Shown one piece after another: positions 37,302 through 46,511 of a stretch of 64,000 nucleotides of DNA. The notes beneath the pieces are model-generated. The model saw only the letters and a list, made by a program, of their open reading frames with translations, had not been told where the DNA came from and did not search any database. The first letter of the stretch is position 1. Every line of letters starts with the position of its first letter. The stretch is from Glaciecola sp. XM2. GTDB taxonomy: Bacteria; Pseudomonadota; Gammaproteobacteria; Enterobacterales; Alteromonadaceae. The stretch is taken from positions 682,001-746,000 of the forward strand of contig NZ_JAHEOJ010000020.1 in NCBI RefSeq assembly GCF_018595715.1. The letters are read 5' to 3'. The position numbers and the translations under genes are program-made.

Positions 37302-38507
37302 ATGCGTGAAGCTTGGCGATGGTTTGGTCCAAACGACCCTGTGACGCTAGATGAAATACGTCAAACAGGAGCAACAGATATTGTCTCTGCTTTGCATAAT
37401 ATTCCTGCCGGAGAGGTTTGGACAAAAGATGCCATTGGTGAGCATCAGTCTTTAATTGAGCAAAACAATGAGGGGCTTTCTCCGCTTACTTGGAGTGTGG
37501 TTGAGAGTATCCCAGTGCACGAGTCTATTAAATTAGGCGAAAGTGGTTGCCAAGTGTTTATTGATAATTGGATAACCTCCATGGAAAACTTGGCAGCCTG
37601 CGGTATCAAAGTGATTTGCTATAATTTTATGCCTGTTATTGACTGGACTCGTACCGATCTAGACTTTAAATTGCCTAATGGTGCATATGCACTGCGCTTT
37701 GACCAAAACGAATTTGCCGCATTCGATTTGTATATATTGCAAAGGGAAGCCGCAGAGTCTGAGTATTCGCAGCAAGAGCGCAAAGCGGCAAAAGCCGTCT
37801 ATGATGCTATGGAAGAAGAGCAGCGAAGCTTATTAACCCGCAATATCATTGCAGGTTTGCCAGGGAAGATGACCGATGCTTATACGCTAGATGATTTTCG
37901 CGATATGCTCGCGCGCTATAAACATATTGATGGCAGGCAACTGCGCGATAACTTATTTAGTTTTCTCGCAAAGGTATTGCCGCGTGCAGAGGCGCTTGGC
38001 GTTAAGCTTGGTATTCACCCAGACGATCCACCGCGCGACATGCTTGGATTACCTCGTGTTGTATGTACTGCTGATGACCTAGATCTTCTCTTTCATCAAC
38101 TACCGTCACCATCTAATGGCGTGACGCTTTGCGTTGGAACCTTCAGCAGCCGACCTGACAACGACTTACCTTATATGGCTAAGCACTTTGGTTCACGTAT
38201 TCACTTTTCGCATTTGCGTGGCGTAAAGCTCGACCCAAACGAACAACGCACATTTTTTGAAGCAGGCCACCTTGATAGTGACGTTGATATGGTGCGCGTC
38301 ATTCAAGCTTTGCTAGAACAAGAAGTTAAGCGTAAAAAAGATAAAGAGGCTATTCCTATTTTCATTCGCCCTGATCATGGACATCGAATGATGGGTGATA
38401 TTGGTAAGCAAGTTAATCCTGGGTATTCGGGTATTGGTCGGTTGAAGGGCTTAGCCGAAATACGGGGCGTAATAAAGGCGCTTTCAGTGGTCAATGCTTA
38501 TGAATAA
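37302..38507 (+). CDS. uxuA: D-mannonate dehydratase
   Basis: A 401-residue TIM-barrel enzyme that dehydrates D-mannonate to KDG. Seen: family N-terminus AWRWFGPNDPVTLDEIRQTG, CYNFMPVIDWTRTDL, LGIHPDDPPRDMLGLPR, FSHLRG and IRPDHGHRMMGD. E. coli UxuA is 394 residues, so the length is normal. ATG 37302 is chosen because GGAG lies nine bases upstream and the protein then begins as UxuA does; two earlier ATGs lack a site. First gene of an operon with a phosphomannose-isomerase-like protein, uxuB and an Nramp-like transporter. Confidence 0.95.
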   Translation: MREAWRWFGPNDPVTLDEIRQTGATDIVSALHNIPAGEVWTKDAIGEHQSLIEQNNEGLSPLTWSVVESIPVHESIKLGESGCQVFIDNWITSMENLAACGIKVICYNFMPVIDWTRTDLDFKLPNGAYALRFDQNEFAAFDLYILQREAAESEYSQQERKAAKAVYDAMEEEQRSLLTRNIIAGLPGKMTDAYTLDDFRDMLARYKHIDGRQLRDNLFSFLAKVLPRAEALGVKLGIHPDDPPRDMLGLPRVVCTADDLDLLFHQLPSPSNGVTLCVGTFSSRPDNDLPYMAKHFGSRIHFSHLRGVKLDPNEQRTFFEAGHLDSDVDMVRVIQALLEQEVKRKKDKEAIPIFIRPDHGHRMMGDIGKQVNPGYSGIGRLKGLAEIRGVIKALSVVNAYE

Positions 38508-39597
38508 AAAGTTGCTAAAGTTTGGCGCGAATCGAGTTTGGCGGACTTACCAAGGCGGAAAGCTCTTAGACCAGATAGAACAACAGCCAACACCAAAAGA
38601 CACACATTTTCCAGAAGATTGGATTGGCTCAATTGTTGAGGCAAATAACATTGGCCGTGAGCATATTAGCGAAGGACTTGCGCACGTGGGCGACGAGCAA
38701 GGCAATAGCGTCTTGTTTCGCGATTTACTCACCCAAAATAGCAGGTATTATCTGGGGCACTCAGACGACAAACCATGCACACTTGATGATGTGCCGTTAG
38801 TTAAATACTTAGACAGTGCCATAAGACTGCACTTTCAAGCTCACCCAACGCGAGAATTTGCCCAACAAAGGCTCGGTAAGCCACGTGGCAAAACTGAAGC
38901 CTACGTCATTCTCTCCATTCGAGATGATGTCACTGAGCCTTATATCTATGCCGGTTTTCAGCGCCCGCCTAGCAGGGAAGATTTAAAAACGTGGATTGAA
39001 GAGCAGGATATTTGCGCCATCGAAAAATGTTTTGACCGCATACCCGTTAAACCTGGTGATGTATTTTTAGTACCCGGTGGCCGTCCCCACGCCCTAGGTG
39101 AAGGTATTTTGATGTTAGAGGTGATGGAGCCATCAGATTTAGCGGTTCGCTTTGAGTTTGAGCGAGGCGGTTATGAAATTCCTGAGGCGGCGAGATTTAT
39201 GGGCCGTGATATTGAGTTAGCGTTAGATGCGTTTAACTTCTCTCCAGTCACCGCAGATAAGATTGATGACGAATTTAGATGCTTACCCACACTTATCGAA
39301 GCAGATAATGCAGGCAATAAGTTAGAAGAGCTTATAGGTGCCGACAAAACAGCGTGTTTTCGCATTATGAGAAGCACCGTCACCGGCATCTATAGGCGAA
39401 AAAGCGACGGGTTCTTTTACGGCATTGTCGCTGCGGGAGAAGGGCGCATTACTATTGGAGAGCAGACGACTGAATTAAAACAATGGGACCGATTCTTTTT
39501 CCCAGCAGGTGAGGCGGAGTTTATGTATGACCCAACAAGTGAAATGACTATTATCGAATGCTATGCCGGCTCCACCTCTTTGCCAACAAATCAATGA
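38500..39597 (+). CDS. Class I phosphomannose-isomerase-like protein; candidate uronate isomerase
   Basis: A 365-residue cupin of the type I mannose-6-phosphate isomerase family. Zinc ligands are intact: Gln and His in HFQAHPT, Glu in GKTEAYVIL, and a second His in VPGGRPHALGEG. The region after it (LEVMEPSDLAVRFEFERG) departs from the usual QQSSDTTYR-type stretch. The gene overlaps the uxuA stop and precedes uxuB by 13 bases, so it sits inside a uronate operon rather than a mannose one. A plausible role is aldose-ketose isomerisation of D-mannuronate to D-fructuronate; this is inference. ATG 38494 is an alternative start. Confidence 0.75.
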   Translation: MNKKLLKFGANRVWRTYQGGKLLDQIEQQPTPKDTHFPEDWIGSIVEANNIGREHISEGLAHVGDEQGNSVLFRDLLTQNSRYYLGHSDDKPCTLDDVPLVKYLDSAIRLHFQAHPTREFAQQRLGKPRGKTEAYVILSIRDDVTEPYIYAGFQRPPSREDLKTWIEEQDICAIEKCFDRIPVKPGDVFLVPGGRPHALGEGILMLEVMEPSDLAVRFEFERGGYEIPEAARFMGRDIELALDAFNFSPVTADKIDDEFRCLPTLIEADNAGNKLEELIGADKTACFRIMRSTVTGIYRRKSDGFFYGIVAAGEGRITIGEQTTELKQWDRFFFPAGEAEFMYDPTSEMTIIECYAGSTSLPTNQ

Positions 39598-39610
39598 AGA
39601 CATTGCGAAC

Positions 39611-41089
39611 ATGACCACATTAAATAGAAGTACGCTATCAACCTTGGGTAAGCAAGTGAGTACACCGCAATATCATTCACAGGATGTGAGCAGCGGTATT
39701 TTACACTTTGGCGTGGGCAACTTTCATCGCGCTCACCAAGCGGTTTATTGTGATGCCTTGTTAAACCTCAAAGACTTGCAATGGGGGATTACCGGCGTAT
39801 CGATGCGTTCGCCCGATGTTCGTGATGTGCTTAGAAAGCAAGATTACTATTATACCCTCGCGTTGATTGATCAAAACACAGAATATCGTGTGATTGGCGC
39901 TCTTCAACGTGTGCTGTTTGCTGTTGAGGAATGCGGCGAAATATTAAAGCAATTTGCTAAACAAGAAACACAACTAATAACCACTACCATTACTGAAAAA
40001 GGGTATTGCCTTGCGCATGGAAAGCTAGATTTAGAGCACGTATCTATAAAACATGATATGGCATCAATCCAAGCGCCACAGAGCATTTATGGCTATCTTG
40101 CGGCAGGGCTGATTGAGCGCTTTTCTGCTTGTCGTTCAACCGAGAATGGTCAACTTACGATTCTATGTTGTGACAACATTAGCGCCGGCGGTGAAATAAT
40201 AGAAAGCGGGGTTAAAGCTTTGCTTGAAATCCACAACACCGACACACTAGCATGGCTAAATACCAACGTAAGCTTTATCTCGTCAATGGTCGACCGTGTT
40301 ACGCCTGCCGATAGCGAAGCCTTTACTGAGCAAGTGAAAGAAGTGCTGGGAGTGGAGGATAATGCTGCGGTATCAACAGAGCCTTTTAGCCAATGGGTCA
40401 TTGAAGATAATTTTGCAGGTAAGCGCCCCGATTTTGATAAGGTTGGCGCGGTGTTTTCAAAAGATGTAGGTGCCTTTGAACGCGTAAAGTTACGATTTTT
40501 AAATGCCGCCCATACTATGCTCTCGATACTGGGGTATCTGGCGGATGATGAATACATTCATCAAGCCTTGCAGCGCAAAGCGTTCGCCCAATTTACTCGA
40601 GACGTACTTATCGAAGAAGTGCTTCCGGTAACATCTGTTTCATCTGAAATTAACGCCCATGATTACATCGATAGCATCTTTGCGCGTTTTGCTAATGCAC
40701 GATTGCCTTATAAAGTCATGCAGGTAGGCACTGATAGTTCGCAAAAAATACAGCAGCGGCTTTTTCCTTCAGTCGACGCAAGTTTAGCGCAAGAGCAAGA
40801 TACCGATGGTTTAGCCTTCATTCTGGCTGCTTGGGTATGCTTTATTCGCAAAGCCCTCGATCAGGGCGACTTAAACGATGTTCAAAAAGAGCAATTTAAT
40901 GAGCGCTTATCATCCAATAAGTCTTTCGATTTGTTGCATTGTTTGAGTATTGCGCAAGTCCATCAATGTGAATTTATCAATGATGAAATATTTATCAAAA
41001 AGCTGATTGATTTTCGCGCCCAGATTGACAAGAACGGCATTTTTGAAACGATAAACACTCTCTCAACAAAAGAAGTTGAACTCACCTAA
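39611..41089 (+). CDS. uxuB: D-fructuronate/mannonate oxidoreductase (mannitol dehydrogenase family)
   Basis: 492 residues of the long-chain mannitol dehydrogenase family. Seen: the N-terminal dinucleotide-binding segment GILHFGVGNFHRAHQAVY, TTTITEKGYC, LTILCCDNISAGG, MVDRVTPAD and the catalytic Lys region FERVKLRFLNAAHTMLS. With uxuA next door it is best read as UxuB, reducing D-fructuronate to D-mannonate with NADH; mannitol or other polyol activity is less likely. E. coli UxuB is 486 residues. Start at ATG 39611, after the previous stop; an earlier in-frame codon would overlap. Confidence 0.88.
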   Translation: MTTLNRSTLSTLGKQVSTPQYHSQDVSSGILHFGVGNFHRAHQAVYCDALLNLKDLQWGITGVSMRSPDVRDVLRKQDYYYTLALIDQNTEYRVIGALQRVLFAVEECGEILKQFAKQETQLITTTITEKGYCLAHGKLDLEHVSIKHDMASIQAPQSIYGYLAAGLIERFSACRSTENGQLTILCCDNISAGGEIIESGVKALLEIHNTDTLAWLNTNVSFISSMVDRVTPADSEAFTEQVKEVLGVEDNAAVSTEPFSQWVIEDNFAGKRPDFDKVGAVFSKDVGAFERVKLRFLNAAHTMLSILGYLADDEYIHQALQRKAFAQFTRDVLIEEVLPVTSVSSEINAHDYIDSIFARFANARLPYKVMQVGTDSSQKIQQRLFPSVDASLAQEQDTDGLAFILAAWVCFIRKALDQGDLNDVQKEQFNERLSSNKSFDLLHCLSIAQVHQCEFINDEIFIKKLIDFRAQIDKNGIFETINTLSTKEVELT

Positions 41090-41113
41090 TTTAGGTCATC
41101 ACTGGAGTAGATA

Positions 41114-42391
41114 ATGCAAAATTCCAATGCATCGCAAGGCGCAAGCTTGAAGCAAAAATTTACCAATGGATTAGCGTTGTTTTTACCCGGTATCTTTTTA
41201 CTCGGATTTAACATTGGTACAGGCAGTGTGACTGCAATGGCAAAGGCAGGTGCTGACTATGGCATGTCGTTATTGTGGACGATTGTTGCGTCGTGTCTGT
41301 GTACCTTTTTTATGATTAATCTATACGGAAAATATACTCTGGTTACCGGCGAAACCGCTCTTCAAGCATTTCGTAAACATATTCACCCCGGCGTAGGGAT
41401 TTTCTTTATTGTCGCGCTTACAACGGGAGTGTGTGGCAGCGTGATGGGAGTCATGGGAATCGTTGCCGATGTTAGTTTTGAATGGTCTAAGTCACTAGTA
41501 GATAGCGGCATACCCCCCTTATATTTTGCAATATTCTTTGTTGCTTTGGTGTACTACATATTCTGGCAAGGCAATACCCGCGTATTCGAGCGAAGCTTGG
41601 CGGCCATCGTTGCGATCATGTCGGCGTGCTTCTTACTCAATTTTTTTATTATGATGCCTAGCCCGAGTGCCATTTTGTCTGGTTTGCTTCCCAATATACC
41701 CGAGCAGTTGCTATCTAAAGGCAAAGACCCTTTGCTTGTGATTGCGTCGATGGTCGGTACAACGGTCTTTTCAGGCTTGTTCATAATACGTACCACCTTA
41801 GTTAAAGAGGCCGGTTGGAACTTAGCTGACTACAAGCAACAAAAACGTGATGCCATGTTTTCGGTGTTCTTGATGTTTGTTATCAGCGCATCGATTATGG
41901 CAGCTGCAGCAGGCGCCTTATTTGAAACGAATACTACGTTAACAAAAACTTCTCAGCTCATCGGGATACTAGAACCCCTTGCCGGCTCATTTGCCACCGC
42001 GCTATTTGCGTTTGGTCTTGTAGCAGCTGGCGTATCATCGCAGTTTCCAAATGTACTCATGCTGCCTTGGTTATGGTGCGATTATACTGGTCAAAAGCGT
42101 GATATGAGCTTACCGAAGTATCGTATTGTTGTGTTTTTCATCTCTCTGCTTGGCCTCGTTGTACCGCTGTTTGGTGCAAGGCCGGTTCTGGTCATGTTGG
42201 TCTCACAAACCTTCAACGCGGTTATTTTGCCTTTAACCGTTTTGTGCATTTTGTATCTAACCACTCGCAAGCACTTAATGGGAGAGCATCGAAACAACAT
42301 CGCGCATAACCTAGTACTTGTTGCCATTTTATTATTCTCTTTATTCACATCTTACGTAGGTATAAGAGGCGTATTGCAACTTGTGGTGTAA
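41114..42391 (+). CDS. Nramp-related membrane transporter lacking metal motifs
   Basis: 425 residues with about 11 transmembrane helices and overall Nramp similarity (LPGIFLLGFNIGTGSVTAMA, AGADYGMSLLWTIVAS, YTLVTGETALQAF). The metal-binding DPGN of helix 1 is replaced by IGTGS, and the MPH motif of helix 6 by a TVFSGLFI-like stretch, so a divalent-metal role is unlikely. It is the last gene of the uxuA-PMI-uxuB operon, with GGAG six bases before the ATG and 24 bases after uxuB. By context it could import D-mannuronate, D-mannonate or a related sugar acid; this is inference. Confidence 0.8.
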   Translation: MQNSNASQGASLKQKFTNGLALFLPGIFLLGFNIGTGSVTAMAKAGADYGMSLLWTIVASCLCTFFMINLYGKYTLVTGETALQAFRKHIHPGVGIFFIVALTTGVCGSVMGVMGIVADVSFEWSKSLVDSGIPPLYFAIFFVALVYYIFWQGNTRVFERSLAAIVAIMSACFLLNFFIMMPSPSAILSGLLPNIPEQLLSKGKDPLLVIASMVGTTVFSGLFIIRTTLVKEAGWNLADYKQQKRDAMFSVFLMFVISASIMAAAAGALFETNTTLTKTSQLIGILEPLAGSFATALFAFGLVAAGVSSQFPNVLMLPWLWCDYTGQKRDMSLPKYRIVVFFISLLGLVVPLFGARPVLVMLVSQTFNAVILPLTVLCILYLTTRKHLMGEHRNNIAHNLVLVAILLFSLFTSYVGIRGVLQLVV

Positions 42392-42646
42392 GGCTTTTGA
42401 AGTTTATAAACAACGGGTTAGTTGCATTCTTAAGTTGGAAATTGCGGTAGTCAAGGCATGATCAACGATTTGGTATCGTCTTGTTCAAGATGTGGTGAGT
42501 GGATATTTTAAAAATTCATAGAATGCTATTCGATGAAACTGAGTGTGGTGTATTAACTTGATGTTGATCACGAATGCTCAATTGCAGCCTCTTATCAAAA
42601 TGGCGTTAAAACGACAAAGTAATAACAATCGCGCAGACTAACAGGC

Positions 42647-42675
42647 AAAAAAAAGGCCTGCCCCAAAGGGCAGGC
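42647..42675 (-). terminator. Terminator after the modular lipoprotein gene
   Basis: Perfect 8-bp stem GCCTGCCC/GGGCAGGC (42656-42675) followed on the minus strand by T8. The rest of the 42392-42697 gap is AT-rich with no visible gene; the rightward transporter gene has no clear terminator of its own. Confidence 0.9.
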
Positions 42676-42697
42676 TAATTCACACTAGGGAAAAATG

Positions 42698-45600
42698 TTA
42701 CTCAACCCCAACAACCGCCTCAGAAGTAGAAGAGTTATAAGGCGATACTGCGTTATCTGTATCAAGCGAATCATTTTCAGCATATGACTCAAAATCATCT
42801 GAAAACACCTCGGTGGTGCCAGCAGTGTCGGAGTAAATCGCTAGGTTGTCTACCGAAACAACTCCTGTGGCTTCTCTTACACCTGAATTATCGCCAAATC
42901 GTATTGCTACATGCGTCAAGCCGCCAGTTGCTGAATTATCTGGGGTAAAGCCTGTTGCTGTAAAGCGAACGCCATCTACTTCAACGGTTACCAGTGGCAA
43001 CATTTCTAAATCGCCGTTAGGGTATTCCCATGTGATGACGATATTCATGAACTGGTCTAGTACAACCGTTGCCGCTGAAGTATCGACGCCGCTGGGGCTG
43101 CGAACTTCAAAGCTGTCGTCTTTTAGGCGTAAGTCCAAAATAGCACCAGCATTATTGGTAGCAGAATTAAACAGGGTAATGAATGCATCACCATTACCTA
43201 AGTCGTCATCCAGTCGTTTGATTGCAAGTTCTACGCGGCCTTGCGCTAATGGGCCAGCATCATCTAAAGCGTAACGTAACTCTCCGGTATCGCCGCTGTC
43301 GGTATCGCGAATTTCTGCAATCTTATTACCTGGTGTACCTGGACCGCCAACTTCTCCAATCGTTTCAACTGTCGCTTCTGAGGTGCTTGAGTTGTATGGT
43401 GAAGCAGGGTTGTCAGTATCAAGTGAATCACCATCTGCATAGGATTCAAAGTCATCCGAGAATACTTCAGTGGTACCCGCAGTGTCAGAGAATATAAACA
43501 GGTCATCGATTGTGAATTTGCCTGTCGCTTCACGTACGCCGCTGTTGTCGCCAAATCTAAAGGCTACATGCGTAAGACCACCCGTTGCACTGTTATCTGG
43601 CGTGAAGCCTTCGGCAACAAAACTTACGCCATCAATTTCAACAGTCACAAGTGGTAGTGTTGCTAAGTCGCCACCTGGGTATTCCCACGTAATAACAACA
43701 TCCATGAACTCATCAAGTAGTACCGTTGCCGCTGAGGTATCAACACCGCTTGGGCTGCGCACTTCAAAGCTGTCATCTTTTATGCGTAAGTCCAAAATGG
43801 CACCAGCATTATTGGTAGCAGAATTAAACAGGGTAATAAATGCATCACCATTACCCAGATCATCATCTAAGCGTTTAACCGACACCTCGACTCTACCTTG
43901 AGCCAGTGGGCCGTCGTCGCCGAGTGCGTATCGTAACTCTCCAGTATCACTATCTAAGGTATCAACAATAACGGCTACGTTGTTTGCGCCAGTTGGAAGG
44001 CCGCCTACACCGGTAATCGTAATCACAAGTTCAGCTGTGGTTCCATCAAAAGATTCGATGATAAAGGTATCGGTTTCACGTTCGCCGCTTATCAGTGCTG
44101 CAATCACAGCGTTACTCGTATCAAGGTCGTAGGTCCAAGCGCCGTCTTCGTCTATCGATAGTGTGCCAAATGTACCGGTTAAGGTAGAAGCAACAATCAC
44201 CGCCTCACCTTCGTTAGGGTCAATTACGCTCACTGAGCCGGTTAAGAGTTCGGTAGTGTCGCTTGAAACGGCAGCACCTAGGTCGAAAAAGACTGCTGGG
44301 ATTTGTTCTTCTTCTCCGTCGCCTACATCAAACACAGTCACTTCTGAATAAATCGCAAGACTGTATAAGCTGCCTACGCCATCAAGAGTTTCGCCAACGC
44401 CGTAGCTTTCAAAGTCATCTTCAAATACCACTTCAGTACCCGCAGTATCAGAAGTTACGACAATGTTATCCACAAAATAAGAGCCAAAAGGAATGGTTCT
44501 GTCGTTATCACCAAATCTAAATTGGATAGCTCTAATGCCGTCAACAAACCATTGGTCTAAATCTGTAAAATCAGAGTCAACGACCGCTGCGGTAGAGAAC
44601 GAACCACCACCGATTACTTCACCATCAATGGTTACCGTGATTTGCTCATTTGCGTCTAAATCCCATGTAATTTCCACATCGTAAAACTGATTTTCAGTAA
44701 ATGGTGCGGTAATAATGTTGCCGGGATAATCAGGACTGTCGGTGTTACGCACTAAGAATCTAGGCGCTATAACATTGCCATCTGCGTCGGTTTGCTCGCC
44801 TTGAATACGCAAATCGATGAGAGACTCGCTAGAGCTACCTGACGAACCATACAGCGTGATGTAGGCATCTTTGTTATTACCATCACTGCCAAGGGCCACG
44901 TCTTTGGAAAAAGAAGCGCTAAGCTTACCTTGGCGCAAATTATCTACACTAAAACGAATTTCGCCGGTGTCATTGCCGATATCAGAGATTTTTGCCACCT
45001 GCGTTAACGCAGCAACACGAATGTTAATCTCAGCTGTTGTGCCATCAACCGACGCGATGGTAACGATATCATTGACAGAGTTTCCAACCTCAAGACTAGA
45101 CACAGTCTCGTTAGTTAAATCAACGCTGTACGACCAGCTGCCGTCATCGTCAATGCTAAATGTTCCAAAATCGAGTGCGACATCGCTTTGAGGGACGATT
45201 GCATCTTCATCAAAGTTAGGGTCGATAACGGTGACTTGTCCGTTAAATGGCTGATCAAAAGTGTTTTGAACGGTGACGCTTAGGTCTCCGCCAATGATGG
45301 CAGTGACCGGAGCGTTGTTGTATCCCACGGCTGAACCGATAGCGTCAAGCAAGGCAACGTCAACGTCCATTGCGACCATTGATGTGGTTTGCAGGTTTAG
45401 CTGCGCGGTTTCAAATACATCTAATGTTTCTTCAGAAAATGAACCGTCTGCTAAGTCTGCTGCGACATCACTTAAAATGGCGGCGATATCTCTATCTGAA
45501 TCGTCGGCATCCACTTGGGATAGTAGCGCTAAAACTGAACCGTAACGGTCAGCATCTGCTGCACCTTGCGCGCCAAGTGCAATGACGCCTACATTGGTTG

Positions 45601-46348
45601 GAGCCGTTTGTGTGGTGTCAAAACGAATACCAAAGCGTTCGTTGATCGCACTAGCTGCATCTGCAAAACCACCTAAATCACTGCCAGCGGCTTGCACGGC
45701 CATTTCTGTTAAAGGCGATATCACATAAGACGGAGCAGGGGAATCAGCGTCTCCTTCAACAACCTCAACTACCGAGCGCAACACCGGAGCGTCTAAAATT
45801 TCGCCAGTAGATTCATCTATGTACGTGCCGCCGGCGCATGAAATAAGACCCGCGCCTTCAAAGTTCACGTTGGTAAAAGTGACACCACCAGTAGCATCAG
45901 AAACCGCGGATGCTTGACCAGGAGTAAGTGCAAAACCGCCTTCGCCAATTTCAAAGATATTACAGGTGGCGCCTTCAATCGGCCCCTTCACAACGCTAGC
46001 GCTTACGCTCAAGGTTGGCAAAATCGTCGGTGTAGATGCGCCTACACCTTCGGTAAAGCCTGCTTGGTCTGTATAACGTGCTGAGACGGTAATTACCGTG
46101 CCTTCATCAGCCTCAGTGATTGTATAGCTTGTGCCTGTTGCGCCTGTGGACCATGCATAAACAAGCGTGTCTTCTCGAATTCCATCTGCATCAGTCACCG
46201 ATGCAACAAGTTGACCACCTGCAACAAAATCGCTTCCCGTAATAGTAATTACGCCGCGATTATTGCCTTCTACTTCTCCGTTGTCACCGCTTCCACAGCC
46301 AACCAAGGCTGTCGCGAGGGCAACGAGTATGAGTGATTTTTTGAACAT
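42698..46348 (-). CDS. Large modular surface lipoprotein, candidate alginate-binding partner of the TonB receptor
   Basis: 1216 residues. Lipobox ATALVGC (Cys about 18); an Ig/cadherin-like domain (about 32-105, WSTGATGTSYTITEADEG); a helical/transition region (about 125-330); two VCBS-like repeats (about 350-450 and 690-790); and three jelly-roll-like modules of about 210 residues (about 452-690, 792-1000, 1010-1216). Each module has a DTGELRYALxxxG opening, NAGAILDLR, a VTVEIDGV strand, RFGDNSG and DTAGTTEVFSDDFESY. The last two modules are nearly identical. No catalytic motif is seen. It is downstream of a TonB receptor, like SusD beside SusC, so glycan capture at the cell surface is the best guess. 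AGGAG supports ATG 46348. Confidence 0.82.
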   Translation of the reverse strand: MFKKSLILVALATALVGCGSGDNGEVEGNNRGVITITGSDFVAGGQLVASVTDADGIREDTLVYAWSTGATGTSYTITEADEGTVITVSARYTDQAGFTEGVGASTPTILPTLSVSASVVKGPIEGATCNIFEIGEGGFALTPGQASAVSDATGGVTFTNVNFEGAGLISCAGGTYIDESTGEILDAPVLRSVVEVVEGDADSPAPSYVISPLTEMAVQAAGSDLGGFADAASAINERFGIRFDTTQTAPTNVGVIALGAQGAADADRYGSVLALLSQVDADDSDRDIAAILSDVAADLADGSFSEETLDVFETAQLNLQTTSMVAMDVDVALLDAIGSAVGYNNAPVTAIIGGDLSVTVQNTFDQPFNGQVTVIDPNFDEDAIVPQSDVALDFGTFSIDDDGSWSYSVDLTNETVSSLEVGNSVNDIVTIASVDGTTAEINIRVAALTQVAKISDIGNDTGEIRFSVDNLRQGKLSASFSKDVALGSDGNNKDAYITLYGSSGSSSESLIDLRIQGEQTDADGNVIAPRFLVRNTDSPDYPGNIITAPFTENQFYDVEITWDLDANEQITVTIDGEVIGGGSFSTAAVVDSDFTDLDQWFVDGIRAIQFRFGDNDRTIPFGSYFVDNIVVTSDTAGTEVVFEDDFESYGVGETLDGVGSLYSLAIYSEVTVFDVGDGEEEQIPAVFFDLGAAVSSDTTELLTGSVSVIDPNEGEAVIVASTLTGTFGTLSIDEDGAWTYDLDTSNAVIAALISGERETDTFIIESFDGTTAELVITITGVGGLPTGANNVAVIVDTLDSDTGELRYALGDDGPLAQGRVEVSVKRLDDDLGNGDAFITLFNSATNNAGAILDLRIKDDSFEVRSPSGVDTSAATVLLDEFMDVVITWEYPGGDLATLPLVTVEIDGVSFVAEGFTPDNSATGGLTHVAFRFGDNSGVREATGKFTIDDLFIFSDTAGTTEVFSDDFESYADGDSLDTDNPASPYNSSTSEATVETIGEVGGPGTPGNKIAEIRDTDSGDTGELRYALDDAGPLAQGRVELAIKRLDDDLGNGDAFITLFNSATNNAGAILDLRLKDDSFEVRSPSGVDTSAATVVLDQFMNIVITWEYPNGDLEMLPLVTVEVDGVRFTATGFTPDNSATGGLTHVAIRFGDNSGVREATGVVSVDNLAIYSDTAGTTEVFSDDFESYAENDSLDTDNAVSPYNSSTSEAVVGVE
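42715..43957 (-). repeat. Tandem 657-base coding duplication in the lipoprotein gene
   Basis: Units of about 586 bases at 42715-43300 and 43372-43957 match with a constant 657-base offset, checked at three places: 42717/43374, 43143/43800 and 43269/43926. Identical stretches exceed 30 bases. The repeated protein module is in frame (219 codons). Confidence 0.85.
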
Positions 46349-46444
46349 GCTTTCTACTCCTGAAAGTTTCACTTTATTAAGTGTTAGCAGCCACCTATTT
46401 GCTCTATTTTTATTATGCTTATGGTGACTGTATGTGTACTTTTA

Positions 46445-46468
46445 GCCGCTAGCCATCTGGCTAGCGGC
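46445..46468 (-). other. Strong intercistronic hairpin between TonB receptor and lipoprotein genes
   Basis: A perfect 10-bp stem GCCGCTAGCC/GGCTAGCGGC with a four-base loop and no T run. It may be an RNA-stabilising or processing element, or a leaky terminator that lowers lipoprotein expression relative to the receptor. Confidence 0.5.
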
Positions 46469-46511
46469 GGTCATCTATGTCTTAGCGCTTTTTAAAAAAC
46501 GCTGAGGTGGT

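Noticed and set aside
39611-41089. Mannitol dehydrogenase for brown-algal mannitol
   Set aside because: The family includes both functions, but tight linkage to uxuA favours fructuronate/mannonate; no mannitol transporter or fructokinase is adjacent.
41114-42391. Manganese/iron transporter MntH
   Set aside because: The DPGN and MPH metal-binding motifs are absent and the gene is inside a uronate operon.
42846-45545. Many plus-strand open frames opposite the lipoprotein gene
   Set aside because: They mirror the low-stop codon use of the minus-strand gene and its repeats; none has a ribosome site or domain.
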